Below are positions 46,040 through 57,689 of a stretch of 64,000 nucleotides of DNA, piece by piece; positions within the stretch are counted from its first letter, which is position 1, and each line of letters opens with the position of its first letter. The DNA is from Hedera helix (Eukaryota; Streptophyta; Magnoliopsida; Apiales; Araliaceae): contig OX359283.1 in the NCBI GenBank assembly GCA_947179155.2, positions 12,512,847 to 12,576,846 on the forward strand, in the 5' to 3' direction. The translations under genes were made by a program, and so were the position numbers. The notes beneath the pieces were generated by a model that saw nothing but the letters and a program-made list of their open reading frames with translations, was not told the DNA's origin and did no database searches.

Positions 46040-49000
46040 GATTAGGAATATACATTGGTAAGCTTTTAATCGTAATTAATTGAGAATTTGGGAAGAAACA
46101 ACCCTTCGACATTATAATCCAAATTGGGTTAATTAATTGAAAAGATGGAAGAGCAATGAAGGGAATAGTTGAAGCCAAACTTGGTAAATTAACTCGTGAC
46201 TAACGGACTTGAAAATTTTAAATTTGGGATCACCTCTTGTATTGTTATATATTTATATTAATACATATATGGATATTTATTTATCAAATTTAATAGAATG
46301 AAAAGGAAAGTCATGTGATTTAAATTATTTAGTTAATTACATGGGTTATGATTTAAAGCTACGTTACTTAACTAACTAGTTTGAATGTTGTTCTTGAGTG
46401 ACAATAATTTAAGATTTTACTTAATTAGTTAGTTAGCTTAATTATTATGTTATGAAATAGTATATGGTAATTATTTTAATTAAGGACCCAAATTGTTATG
46501 TAAGAAGAGTTGTATGACTTATGTGTCAATTTATTTTGAGCCCTAATGTTAGTGAACTTAGTGGCCCTATCTAGGAATTTAATTTTACTATATATCAATT
46601 CCAATGTTAATTATATTAAGCAAAGACTTAAATCTATGGCTAGTTAACTAGAGGGGACACGAGTATCTTTTGTATAAAGCATACAAGGGGCTTTATGTAT
46701 ATTTTTGTTGAAGCATTCGGTAGCCCAATTGGTATTAATAAGAATTGTTTCAGCTATATTGCAGTCCAATAATAGAATTTAACCAAGCCAATGCTTGTGT
46801 GCATTTTAAGCCCAACTCATGACCAAATAATTAATTTGCTCTAGCCATGTTTCTTTTAGCCAATTCGGGGGAAATGTGTGTATTAATGTTTCGAATAAAA
46901 CAAGTTTTGAAAGAATGAACAAAGGTGATTCTATATGGTATTTTCAAAATCCAAGAAAGAATGTGTTTATGATTCATGTATGTTGTGCGTATGCATGTTT
47001 CGATGCTAAACCAAGTGGAATGTTTCAGTGCTCTTATGAGTTTTCGGTCCCCTTTTTCAGAACTTAAAGAAGTTTGTAAAAACAAAGCATTTATGGATTT
47101 TGAACCTTGTTGTATGGGCTAGCTACTGTCCAAGAATGATGTCATTCCTACTTACATCAAGCAAGTTATGATTTTCCAAAATTACGTAGTCGATAACAAA
47201 AATCTGGAAATCTTGCCAAATGCAGATTTTCGAGCCCTTATTCTCGGGTCTTACCAAAGTCTTTTTAAGCATGCTATATTTTTACTAAACACTATGTAGT
47301 ATGGAGTACATACTGTCTAAATTTGAGCTTAATTGGAGTTATAACGAATGAGTTATGAATTTTCAAAACTATCATAAAAATAAGAGATCTCGGGAAATTT
47401 TCAGTTTTGAAACTTAAAGAATGTAGTTTTTGGGGGCTATTTTCCCTGGCCTTACCAAACCATTTTCGGGCAGGATATATTATTAAAAAATACTACGTAG
47501 CATGAGGTAGAACATATACAAAAATGGATTTAATCCAATGTGTAACGAATGAGATAAAAAAATCACTAAACTAGCATGGAAATCACGAAATACTACAGTG
47601 TTCTAAGCAGGCTGCTTTAGGCCCCTGTTTTCATGTCTTAAGTAACTGTTTTTAACCAACACTTTGCATGAATAAATACTATGATATGTGGTCTAAGTCC
47701 TGTCCAAAGTTGGTAGTAATCGGTTTAATAACGATCAAGTTATAATTTTTCAAAGGTAGCAAGAAAATCACAAAGAAACCCAAATTGTTGGAAATTGGTT
47801 GCCTAGGCGTTCAGCCTGTGTGTTTTACGAAATGCGACTTTTGTGCAACCTTTTCAAGTATTGTATAATTGTATGGCCCAATTAAATTATGTAAACCCGA
47901 AAAGTGGTAAGATTAACCAACGTGGGCGAATTAAATGTGTTTGAGAATAAATTAAGAGAACTAGTATATTAAACTATTACATTAAACTAGTATCTATTTT
48001 GATTTAAGACAAAAAATGGACTAATCAATCAATATGGAAGTGGTGTAAAGAAGATTTAAGCTTAAGTTAAGAAAATTAACATAATGAACAAAATTTAAGA
48101 AATGTTTAACGACATTAATGACTTAGTATTATTTTGCATAATCTAAGTTAAAAGGATCTCGGTGAGTAATACTTATAACCAGTGTGGTATGTTGGGAAGT
48201 GTTGTATACGTGAGACCAGTTACTAGTGCGACAACCTAGTACATGTAATAAGGTAAAGTTTACAAATGAAAATGGCTAAGAGTTATATAAATAACTGCTT
48301 TGATATGCCAAAATTATCAAACATAACAGAGATTTTAAGGACGATAAGTAAAGATAGAATCTTAACATAAGATTTAACACTGAGGTCAAGTATTGACTTA
48401 TATTTTGTTATCGATATCACATATAGTGTAGATCGCGCAAGGAACGTGAAAGTTAGCGTTATGGTAAAGCTATAAAGGCAAGTTTTGAAAAACTTGCTTC
48501 TATGTATGAAATGTTATTATGTGCAAACATGTGTAAATGTGTTTTGTACAATTATGTATTATGTATTATTGTTAGTCAACTGATGATGAAGTTTAACTAT
48601 TCTTTTGAACTTTATAATTTATGAAATGAAGAGCATGATAATATGAATCATGCAATAGATATGATGTATAGATTACATATGAAATATATAATAATCATGA
48701 TGTATATTTAAATGTCTACATGTATATACTGTGATACATGGATATATTGCAAAATATGTATGATGGATAATGAATTATGTGTTATGTGATAATTGTCAAA
48801 CTTGTTGAGCAACGTAGTTGCTCATTCTTGTTTTAAATAAACATTTGCAGTTACGTACGAGATATCTGAGATTTTTAGTAAAGATCAAAGAACAAGAAAT
48901 GTATAATTAAGGACTTTAACAAGATTGAAGTTTAAGTTTGATAATAAAACCTTGTTGTCAGAATTGATGTATATTCTGGAAAAAAAAAACTTTTTTTGTG

Positions 49001-49418
49001 ATAAACAACGTTGTGAAATGGTACGGGTTAAAATGTTGTAATTTTGGTATAATATTCAATTACATTAGATACTTGTATTATTACAAGTCTTGATTTATAG
49101 TTGGGATAAAAAAAATAAGTGTTAGAATTATGTCAGATGATCTACATATTTTTTTGTAATAGAACAGATCATTATGTACATGGTCTTGAGTTGTTAGAGA
49201 ACAATGTAACTATTGCAATTCTGGAATAGAAGACTATTGTAAGTTTAATAAAATATTTTGTTTGTATTCTTGAAAAAGTAATCTACCTGGAATAATGTAA
49301 GGATTTAATGTAATTATTGTATTTACTTAATGTCATTAAGATGTATTTATTAAAAATGAGGTTGTACCGTCAGCATCGAACCCGTGATTTAAAGGACCCG
49401 AATTTGGGGGGCGTGACA
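46040..49418 (+). mobile_element. Ty3/gypsy LTR, left edge uncertain
   Basis: The right end is clear: GAATTTGGGGGGCGTGACA at 49418, then chromovirus pol sequence. The body shows the superfamily hallmarks, including CTTGTTGAGCAACGTAGTTG near 48801 with CTCATTCTTG after it. No TG start with a matching TTAGG target copy could be found, so the left limit is a guess. No coding domains. Confidence 0.55.
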
Positions 49419-49750
49419 TTAGGTGCTACATTTAATGGTTCTGATTTAAGTCTGTTTGTTGCAGACGATGATTTGAGGTCAAATCCTTTTAAAGAGGGGA
49501 GGAATGATGAGGGCATGCTTAGTTTGGATGGAATTCAAGGAATCAAAGCATAGGGTGATCAAGTTCAAGTTCTAATTGGGTCAGTTACACGGGCACAAGC
49601 TAAACGATTCAAGGAAGGACTTATTGGATTGGTTCAAGAAATTTGGGCTAGAGAAATTACAAGCAAATCAAGTAATGAAGAAGATCCAAAGTTAATTCAA
49701 GTATTGCAAGAAAGCACAAACCAAATCAAGCTGATCAAGGCAAGCTAAAA
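49419..49750 (+). pseudogene. C-terminal end of a chromovirus polyprotein
   Basis: The plus strand gives ATFNGSDLSLFVADDDLRSN then PFKEGRNDEG, a stop, and further GSVTRAQAKRFKEGLIGLVQ followed by EIW. These are the post-chromodomain tail motifs of a plant chromovirus lineage (compare the lineage of 36266-36820). The upstream part is cut by the LTR ending at 49418. Confidence 0.7.
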
Positions 49751-49759
49751 GTTTCAGAC

Positions 49760-50540
49760 GGACAGGTGCTACCACACCTAGAAGAGGGCCTTGGAACGGC
49801 GTTGCTGCGCGAGATCAATAGAAACTCAAAAACAGTGTCGACACTGTCCCACCAAGAAATAAGCTAAAAAGGCACTATCGTGTCGTTCTGTCAGAGAATC
49901 AGAATTGTAAGCGCTATTGTGCCAGTTTTATATAGGAGCATGGCGTTGTCGCGCCAATAACATGGACCTGACAGATTCCGATGCATTTTTGTTATTTTTT
50001 ATTACTTTAATTAGGATTTGTTTCCTTTTATAATTAGGTTCTTTTTTAATGTTACTTCCTATTTATTGGAGGATTAGGATTTCATAGGAGTGGTATAAAT
50101 AGACATTAAAGGTTCTTGTAAACTTAATTTTATTCAATTAATTAAATTAGGATTAGGATTTCATAGGAGTAGTATAAATAGACATCAAAGGTTCTTGTAA
50201 ACTTAATTTTATTCAATTAATTAAATTGTTGTGAGGATTATTCTTCATCTTTTGTCTCTTTAAGAATTTCTAAGCTATTTCTTAGTATTCTTGAGATTCA
50301 TACTTGACTTATTACTCAACAATACATAGTTGAGTGTGGTGTCTTCTATCACATCAATTGTCGATTGTACCAAAATTCTTGTTTCTTTATAAACAACGGG
50401 TTTAGGTGTCATTGGTGTTCCATTCAACATAGATTTTTTTGCACAAACGATTCCGCCAAGATTCTTGCTTCCATATAGGCGACGAGTTGAGGTATCGTGT
50501 GTGTTTCACCGTACAACTTTGCTAGAAAACAATCCAAACA
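49760..50540 (+). mobile_element. Chromovirus 3' region and LTR
   Basis: Follows the polyprotein tail. It contains six short GC-rich palindromic motifs (49765-49955) and a duplicated promoter segment. The right end is not defined; the region CAACAATACATAGTTGAGTG onward may be leader. The start of the LTR proper cannot be fixed because no second LTR copy is present. Confidence 0.5.
50071..50228 (+). promoter_or_regulatory. Duplicated core promoter, 79-bp units
   Basis: GGATTAGGATTTCATAGGAG with GTATAAATAGACAT and GGTTCTTGTAAACTTAATTT is present twice in tandem (units from 50071 and 50150). Each unit carries a TATAAATAG box about 30 bp upstream of a probable transcription start. Confidence 0.65.
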
Positions 50541-50577
50541 GCTACCACTTTACGTAAGCATGTTGTGAACCTTATCA

Positions 50578-50905
50578 TTCATCCACCAGACTAGATTACC
50601 TCGTTGAACCTGAGACTAGATTACCTCGTCAAACCCGAGACTAGATTACCTCCTTATAGAAGACTACCTCCTTAGAGATCCACAAGACTATATTACCTCC
50701 TTAGATTACCTCATTGAACCCGAGACTAGATTACCTCGATAGAGAAGATTTCCTTAGAGATCCACAAAATTAAATTACCTCCTTAGAGATCAAGGATCAA
50801 GAGTCAACTAGATTACCTCGACTTAGAGATCCACCATAATAGATTACCTCCTTAGAGATCAAGGGTTCATCTAAGAAACTAGATTACCTCATTAGAGAGT
50901 AATGG
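50578..50905. repeat. Degenerate minisatellite, core CTAGATTACCTCCTTAGAG
   Basis: At least ten imperfect units sharing ACTAGATTACCTC, alternating with TTAGAGATCCACAAGA or GTTGAACCCGAGA. One stray unit reappears at 53621-53672. No long frame runs through it. Confidence 0.75.
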
Positions 50906-51014
50906 TTCTTTTCGACTTCATTCATTTTTTTTATTGCATCAAAATCTGATTCCAGCAAGCAAACTTGTAGGTCTGGCCGACTTGAAAGCCACAACCATCT
51001 CTTTTTTATAGGTC

Positions 51015-53480
51015 TACGTTACCTCTTTTGTCACCATTCTGATACAAAATGAATACTGAATGGGAATGGGTATTGTACTTCATAAGTGTTTGGAATTTGT
51101 ACTGCAGATTCTTAGTTTAGGTGCCTCTAGTTACAGGAAATGCTATCAAACTACACCTTATGGTTGGTTGAGCTTGTATAGCCTCTTATACATTTACAAA
51201 GCACTGTTTTACATCATTTGTATTTAACCAAAGGATAGTTCATACCAAATTACTAATAACAACAAAATGCAACAAAAAAAAGTTGATTTTTTTCCCATAA
51301 GTATGCAAATTCTAGTTGATAACAGACAAGATTCTAATATTGTTTTTGTTCAAATTATAAGATCAATTTTAATTTTTGAAAGTTAATTTGAGACATTTCA
51401 AGCACAAAAAAAGAGATAATTAATAGAATTCATATTAATTTTGAGTTTAAAATTATCTTAAAAGTTAACTTTAAAAAGTCAATACTGATATTATATTTTG
51501 GAGCAAGGGAAATATTACAATATAGTCTTGCTATATGTGACAAATTTATATCTATTGTAAACTCTAATGTATGCAGGTACATGAGATAGAAGAAAATTAA
51601 AAACGATCCCACCTTAATTTATTCAATACATGAGATAGAAGAAAATTAAGAATGATCTCACATGAATTTATTCTATCTTCTCGATTAAAATTTCACATTA
51701 GTCACGGTCCAACTTCGACATAAATCATTTCCCATTACAATATTCCACAAAACCAAATGCACAATATAATTCTGAAGATTAATAAATTTAAATTACATTG
51801 AACACTTCACTTAGTTTAGAACAATTTAATAATCAAATCAACTTAGATTGTAGGTGTAGTTCACAAAGAATAATCCCCCTCCAAAAATAGACGTATGCCA
51901 CTAATGTAGCAAGCACACGGTATTCTTTAGTAAAAGGTGAAAGAATAGTACGTTTTGTGCTCAGCACATGGCTGCTTTAATTCTTAGTTCGAAGAAGTTG
52001 ATTCATATCCTTGTGTTAGGATATTAGGTTTTGCACTCTTTATGATGTGGAAGTTTATTATGGATCAACAAAAATGAATTCACCCTATAAATTTCTCAGA
52101 CTTATTCATTGGTAGAAACTAGAAATACAGCATTGTGAGAATTGTAATGACATCAATGGGATGACAAAAGCCAAGATTTTTGTACAAATGGTACCAAATG
52201 CCAAAACAACCCAACATAGGCTTAACTTAGGACAGAAGCTTAATATAGAGGCCGCAGGAACGCAGACCCCCACTATAACAAATTATGATGCCTCCATGTA
52301 GCACCCCTCCAAAGGGCAATTAAGGTCACTAACCTAGCCCATGAGTCTTCTTGATTGCCTATTGGACCCCAACCAGGTAAGTATGTTTTAATGCAGCCTC
52401 TATGTCCTTAATTGTACACTTATGATACTTTGTATTTGTTCTGTGCTCAAGGCGGGACTTGTCGCAAGAGCTGCACAATTTAGAAGAAACACTGCCTATT
52501 GATTCAATAGAGCGTGGAGTATATACTAATGGAGCATTGGACTTGAATATATTTCTTGGTGACTAGTATTACAAAAATCTTGAAGTAGTCTCGTTGGAAC
52601 TGGAAAGGATGTGCTTTTATTTTGAGTACTAGTCTTTTAATATATCAGGCATTCATGTGAATGATATATCCTCGCTATCCAAATTGTTTGTGTACATGTG
52701 GTAGTTTTATCTGAACTAACAGTTGAGCATAAACAGAAAAGTAGTATGTGAATCGTATCATTTAAATTATTGATGAAATATATTAAATTCTACATATTTT
52801 TTACTAGTCCTTCTACACTAACTCATACTTTCTACCCACTAGCTTACCCGCACAAATTAGCGTAGCCCCACCTCATTTCATCTCTTTAACTCAAAAATGG
52901 ACCACACTCATTTGTCTTTAGTGCAGGTAAACCTAGTGGGTAGAAAATATAAGTAAGTCTAGAATTTACCTTTTTACTATTCAATGCATTAAATAATTAT
53001 TGCGTCAAGACATCAAAATAATCAATAGTGAGAGAAAAAAAACCATTAAGTAACTAGGAATTGCAGGGCCTACACCATTTGTTAGAGGGAGGAGGCCCAT
53101 CCAAAAATTCTCTATGGCTTTTACTATTCAATGCATTAGATAATTATTGCGTCTAGACACCATCAAAAAGATCAATAGCGAGAGAAAGAAACATTAAGGA
53201 ACTAGGAATTGCAGGGCCTTAAACCTTTGTTAGAGGGACGCCCTTCCAAAAATTCTCTATGGCCTAGGCATACACCAAAGCCAAAGAGGGGGTTTGGAAA
53301 TAGTTTTCAACCAGCAATTGACGCGCCTCGGTTAGTACCTCACTAGCTACGTCATTGCCCCAAGCGCAAAGATGAATTTTGAACTCTGCTGACTTCCTAT
53401 TTTATAATTCAGTTTCTGACATCTACTTCAACTAATAATTGATGTGGGACGTAAAGTACAAAATGGTTTTGGTCCAAGAT
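51015..53480 (+). repeat. Local segmental duplication, copy 1
   Basis: Matches 54170-56990 in order and orientation. Examples are TCTGATACAAAATGAATACT, ACACCTTATGGTTGGTTG, GACTTGTCGCAAGAGCTGCA and GGTTTGGAAATAGTTTTCAA. It carries an extra tandem duplication of about 146 bp (52972-53117 and 53118-53263) that copy 2 lacks. Exon-like fragments lie inside, but no complete gene. Confidence 0.8.
52450..52563 (+). pseudogene. Exon-like fragment in duplication copy 1
   Basis: After a splice-acceptor-like TTGTTCTGTGCTCAAG the plus strand is open: RDLSQELHNLEETLPIDSIE followed by RGVYTNGALDLNIFLGD and a TAG. Upstream, CCAACCAGGTAAGT (about 52373) resembles a donor. Copy 2 keeps the frame at 56270-56386 with amino-acid changes and a shifted end. 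I do not recognise the protein. It could be the last exon of a duplicated host gene. Confidence 0.35.
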
Positions 53481-53856
53481 CAATATTCTTTGGACCATTT
53501 AACAAAAGAAAATTTAAAATAGAAAAATATTATTGACTAAGAACAATTCTAGCTCAAATGGTCCAAGGACCACAAGGCCTATTAATCACACTAACACTGG
53601 TCCCTACAATCATATTGGTTCATCCACAAGACTAGATTACCTCTATCTACCTCCTTAGAGATCAAAAATATTGAAAATTCTCTACGGGGCTCAAGCACGG
53701 GGCCTATTTTATAAATTAGGCTCTGGTCCTGCATTCTGGCTGTGCACTATAAATCAAAATCTGGTCTTGCAATCATGGTTACGAGGTTGAAAAACAGGTC
53801 TTGTTCAAGTTAGGTCGTGTAGATTAATGCTCTCAAAGTTGTTTAAATACTAAAGC

Positions 53857-54075
53857 TTGTTTTACAATTCTTTCGATAGGGGACTTGGTTCCGCACTTGC
53901 CCTTGTCCTTGATGGAAATGACCGCTGCTTAATTTGGAGAGAGAAATATTTAACAAATAAAACTTATGCTGAACTTAAAACTTATAGTTCTCAAACTTCC
54001 AATTCTAAGAGTACCGGCAAATTATACGAGTCTTTTTCAAATCATGGTTCCGTCTTTTGTTTTTTTATGTATTGA
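53857..54075 (+). CDS. Unrecognised 72-codon ORF between duplication copies
   Basis: Starts MFYNSFDRGLGSALALVLDG and ends near FCFFMY. No family recognised, no repeat, no clear promoter. It is not in either duplication copy. Low-complexity Ser/Thr-rich middle. Probably a chance frame or an exon fragment. Confidence 0.15.
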   Translation: MFYNSFDRGLGSALALVLDGNDRCLIWREKYLTNKTYAELKTYSSQTSNSKSTGKLYESFSNHGSVFCFFMY

Positions 54076-55512
54076 TAATGATGAAACAATTGATCTCTTT
54101 GCAACAAATTAACAAACTTCCTTTTGCTGCAACCATTCTAATATAAATCTTGTGCGAAACCTTGTTAGGCCCCTTTTTTGTCACCACTCTGATACAAAAA
54201 GAATACTGAATGGGACTGGCTATAGTGTTTCATTAGTGTTTGGAATTTGGACTGCATATTGTTAGTTTAGGTGCCTCCATTTGCAGGAAATGCTATCAAA
54301 GTACTACACCTTATGGTTGGTTGTGCTTGTATAGCCTCTTATACATTCACACAAAGCTCTGTTTTACATCATTTGTATTTAAACAAAGGATAGTTCTTAC
54401 CAAATTACTAATAACAACAAAATGCAACAACAAAAAATGATTTTTTTTTTCCCTTAAGTTTGATAACGGACAAGAATCAAATATTACTTCTGTTCAAATT
54501 ATAAGATTAGTATTGATTTTTGAAAATCAATTTAAGACATTTCAAACACAAAATTGAGATGATTTATTAAAAACTATGAAACAATAAATTTTATAATGGG
54601 TATTACTTTTTACATAATTTATGATAATCATTATTGTATTAACTAAAATTAATAGAATTCATGTTAATTTTGAGTTTGAAAATATTTTTAAAATTCACTT
54701 TAAAAAAATCAATACTGATATCATATTTTGGAGCAAGGGGAATATTACAATAGTCTTACAACATATGACAAATTTATGTCGATTGTAAACACTAATGTAT
54801 GCGGATACTTGAGATAGAAGAAAATTAAAAATGATCACACCATAATTTATGCAATGCATGAGATAGTAGAAAATTAAGAATGGTCTCAACTTAATTTATT
54901 ATATTTTCTCGATTAGAATTCCACGTTAATCACAATCCAACTTCTTGATTAAAATTCCATGTTAATCACAATTGATCCAACTTCGACATAAATCATTTCC
55001 CATTACAATATTCAACCAAACAAAATGCATGATATATAAATCTGAAGATTAATAGACTTAAATTGCATTGAACACTTAGTTTAGAACAATCTAAAAAGCT
55101 AATCAACTTGGATTGTAGGGGGAGTTCCCAAAGAATATTCCCTCCAAAAATATGCAACTAATGGTAGCAAGCACACGGTATTCTTTAGTAAAAGGCGAAA
55201 GAATAGTTAGCTTTGTGTTCACCACATGCACTTCTTAACTCTTAGAAGTTGATTCATATCCTTGTATTAGGATATTAGGTTTTGCACTCTTTCTGATGTG
55301 CGAGTATATTACCAAATGCCGAAACAACCCAACACAAAGGCTTAGCTAAGGGCGGAAGCTGAATATAGAACAATTTATTTGAATTTGTCCTAAAGTTTGA
55401 GGAGTTTCGCAGAAACTTCAATCTGGTTTAATTATTTTCATGTATTAAGAATTAAGAAATGTCTAAAATATAATAATGTGATAGACTTGGGTGAGTGGCT
55501 TTAGTTTGATAA

Positions 55513-55682
55513 ATATCAATAGGAAATTGATATTTTCACAAGCTAATTTAATATTTTCACAAGATCAAATGGGACTCATTTGTGTATTCATAAGCTAATT
55601 TAACGTTTCCACGAGATCAAATGGGGCCTATTTTATGAAAATATCAAATTAGATTTTAGAAATTTCAATTTCCTATCAATAT
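55513..55682. mobile_element. MITE-like inverted repeat element
   Basis: ATATCAATAGGAAATTGA at the left is matched by TCAATTTCCTATCAATAT at the right (18-bp arms, two mismatches). In between are two tandem copies of a CAAGCTAATTTAA...CAAATGGG unit. It lies in the stretch absent from copy 1, so it could be part of an insertion. Target duplication not clear. Confidence 0.35.
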
Positions 55683-56269
55683 AACACAAATAACATGTTT
55701 ACAACTTGCAACCATATAACTACCCAAAAAACAAAAACACCAAAGTGCACTATTTGTCTAAAGAAGCTATACAACGTTGACTAGCACTATTTCATAAACT
55801 TAAACAAAATAAGTACAGCTATCAAATGAACAGATTATGATTTATGATTTGAGTATTCTCCATAGTTATTCAACACATTATTAATACAAATCCATAACAC
55901 CAATAAGTTGAAACAAAAACTATTATCTAGTTTACAACCATAAAAAAGAGTAGTTACAATCAAAAACTATGTTGCATTTACGATCTAAGACCAATGCAAT
56001 ATTTGTTATAACAAATGCAACAAAAAACTTAAATATAATCAAAGAGTGTGACAACATCATTAGATCCAAATCCAAAAAGTTTACTTACAAAATCAAAGCT
56101 TAAAAACATAAAAATTTAAATTGGTTAGGGGTCGCGCGAACGCAAGCCCCCACCATCACAAATTACGATGTAGGCCCCACCACTTGGGCAGACCTTAAGC
56201 GGGCACCGCTCCAAAGTACAATGGAGGTCACTAACCTAGGTCATGGATCTTCTTGATTCCGTTCTGTGT

Positions 56270-56386
56270 TCAAGGTGGGACTTGTCGCAAGAGCTGCACA
56301 ATTTAGAAGAAACGCTGCCTATTGATTCCATTGGGAGTGGAGTATATACTGATGGAGTATTGGAGTTTGAATATATTTCTTGGTGA
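56270..56386 (+). pseudogene. Exon-like fragment in duplication copy 2
   Basis: Paralogue of 52450-52563: DLSQELHNLEETLPIDSIGS then GVYTDGVLEFEYISW and a stop. The reading frame survives over the first ~30 codons despite divergence around it, hinting at past coding constraint. Product unknown. Confidence 0.35.
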
Positions 56387-57382
56387 CTAGTATTACAAAA
56401 ATCTTGAAGTAGTCTCATTGGAAGTTTGGAACTGGAAAGGATGTGTTCTTAGTTTGAGTACTTGTCTTTTACTATATCAAGCATTCGTGTTAATGATATA
56501 TCCTCGCTATCTAAATTGTTTGTATACATGTGGAGCACGTTGTGAACAAACAATTGTGCATAAACAGAAAGAAAAAGTAGTATGCAAATCGTATCACTTA
56601 AATTATTGATGAAATATATTGATTTTTTCATATTTTTTACTATTCAATAAATTAGATAATTATTCAAAAGCCCTGAGAAACATCAATAGTTAAAGAAAGA
56701 AACATTAAGGAACTAGGAATTGCAGGTCCTTAACCCTTTGTTAGAGGGAGGCCCTTCCAAAAATTCTCTATGGCCAAAGCATACACCAAGGCCAAAGAGG
56801 GGGTTTGGAAATAGTTTTCAACCAGCAATTGACGCGCCTCGGTTAGTACCTCACTAGCTGCGTCATTGCCCCAAGCGCAAAGATAAAATTTAACTATGCC
56901 GATTTCCTATTTTAAAATTCAGTTTCTGACATCTGGTTCGACTAATAATTGATGTGGGACGTAAAGTACAAAAAGGATTTGATCCAAGATCAATATTCCT
57001 TAGCCCTAACACAAGTTTTTGCTCACTGTTTCTTGGAAAGCATATTCAAACTTAACACATTAATGGAATCTCAAGTTTTGTACTAATAATTGATGCATTG
57101 CCCTTGTAGAATATGAATCTCCGGTGTTTAACTACTTCAGGCATTTGTAGTAGTGTCAAAACACCTCAACTAAAAAAATGAAATTGGAGTATTTAGGGTA
57201 GTCAATATTAGTCAATCAAAATTTAAGTGCAACAAAGTATAGTACTACAGGAATTTGCAAAATCAAAATTGTAGTTCTCACTTCAGGCCCAAGTAAAAAG
57301 AATATAAAATTATTTAATTAATCATACTAAATTTTAAAATCCTTTTTTTCTTTTAAATTACCTACTTGATATGCTGCTGCTA

Positions 57383-57409
57383 CTATATATATATATATAT
57401 ATATATACT
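57383..57409. repeat. (TA)n microsatellite
   Basis: About 13 TA units. Lies 85 bp upstream of a short ORF; any promoter role is speculative. Confidence 0.9.
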
Positions 57410-57492
57410 CTTACAATTTGTCATACTTGTATCTACACATGTAAAACAGAAGATGAACCAAACAACCTTTGAAAATTCACTGATTAGATTAT

Positions 57493-57681
57493 ATGGCACA
57501 ATCTTGTCAAAAAGCCACATTCATCTCCAACCACCTTACTAATTCCTCCAACAACAAAGACAGTTCGCATCTCCTCATCAGCAGATGTGGCAAGGAAACA
57601 AATAAACGAGTAATCTCTTTGTTGACAAACGACTCACTTGACACATTATTTGATCAAAATCCACCCCTATTTCTTAAATGA
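57493..57681 (+). CDS. Unrecognised 62-codon ORF
   Basis: MAQSCQKATFISNHLTNSSN to a stop after PPLFLK. Ser/Asn/Leu-rich, no known domain, no membrane segment. It is in a TE-poor stretch, has an ATG and a TA-rich upstream region, and its base use is less AT-rich than its flanks. It could be one exon of a host gene or a chance frame. Confidence 0.2.
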   Translation: MAQSCQKATFISNHLTNSSNNKDSSHLLISRCGKETNKRVISLLTNDSLDTLFDQNPPLFLK

Positions 57682-57689
57682 AACATTTG

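Larger units (their letters stand above)
54170..56990 (+). repeat. Local segmental duplication, copy 2
   Basis: Collinear with 51015-53480. The segment 55380-56130 is found only here and includes a MITE-like inverted repeat. The shared GACGCGCCTCGGTTAGTACC block is at 56830 here and 53321 in copy 1. A segment starting GGAAATGCTATCAAAG after TTTGCAG (54286) is open to a stop near 54391 here but has an early stop in copy 1. Confidence 0.8.

Noticed and set aside
46876..47085. Overlapping frames of 63 and 84 codons on opposite strands
   Set aside because: Within an LTR body, no recognisable peptide.
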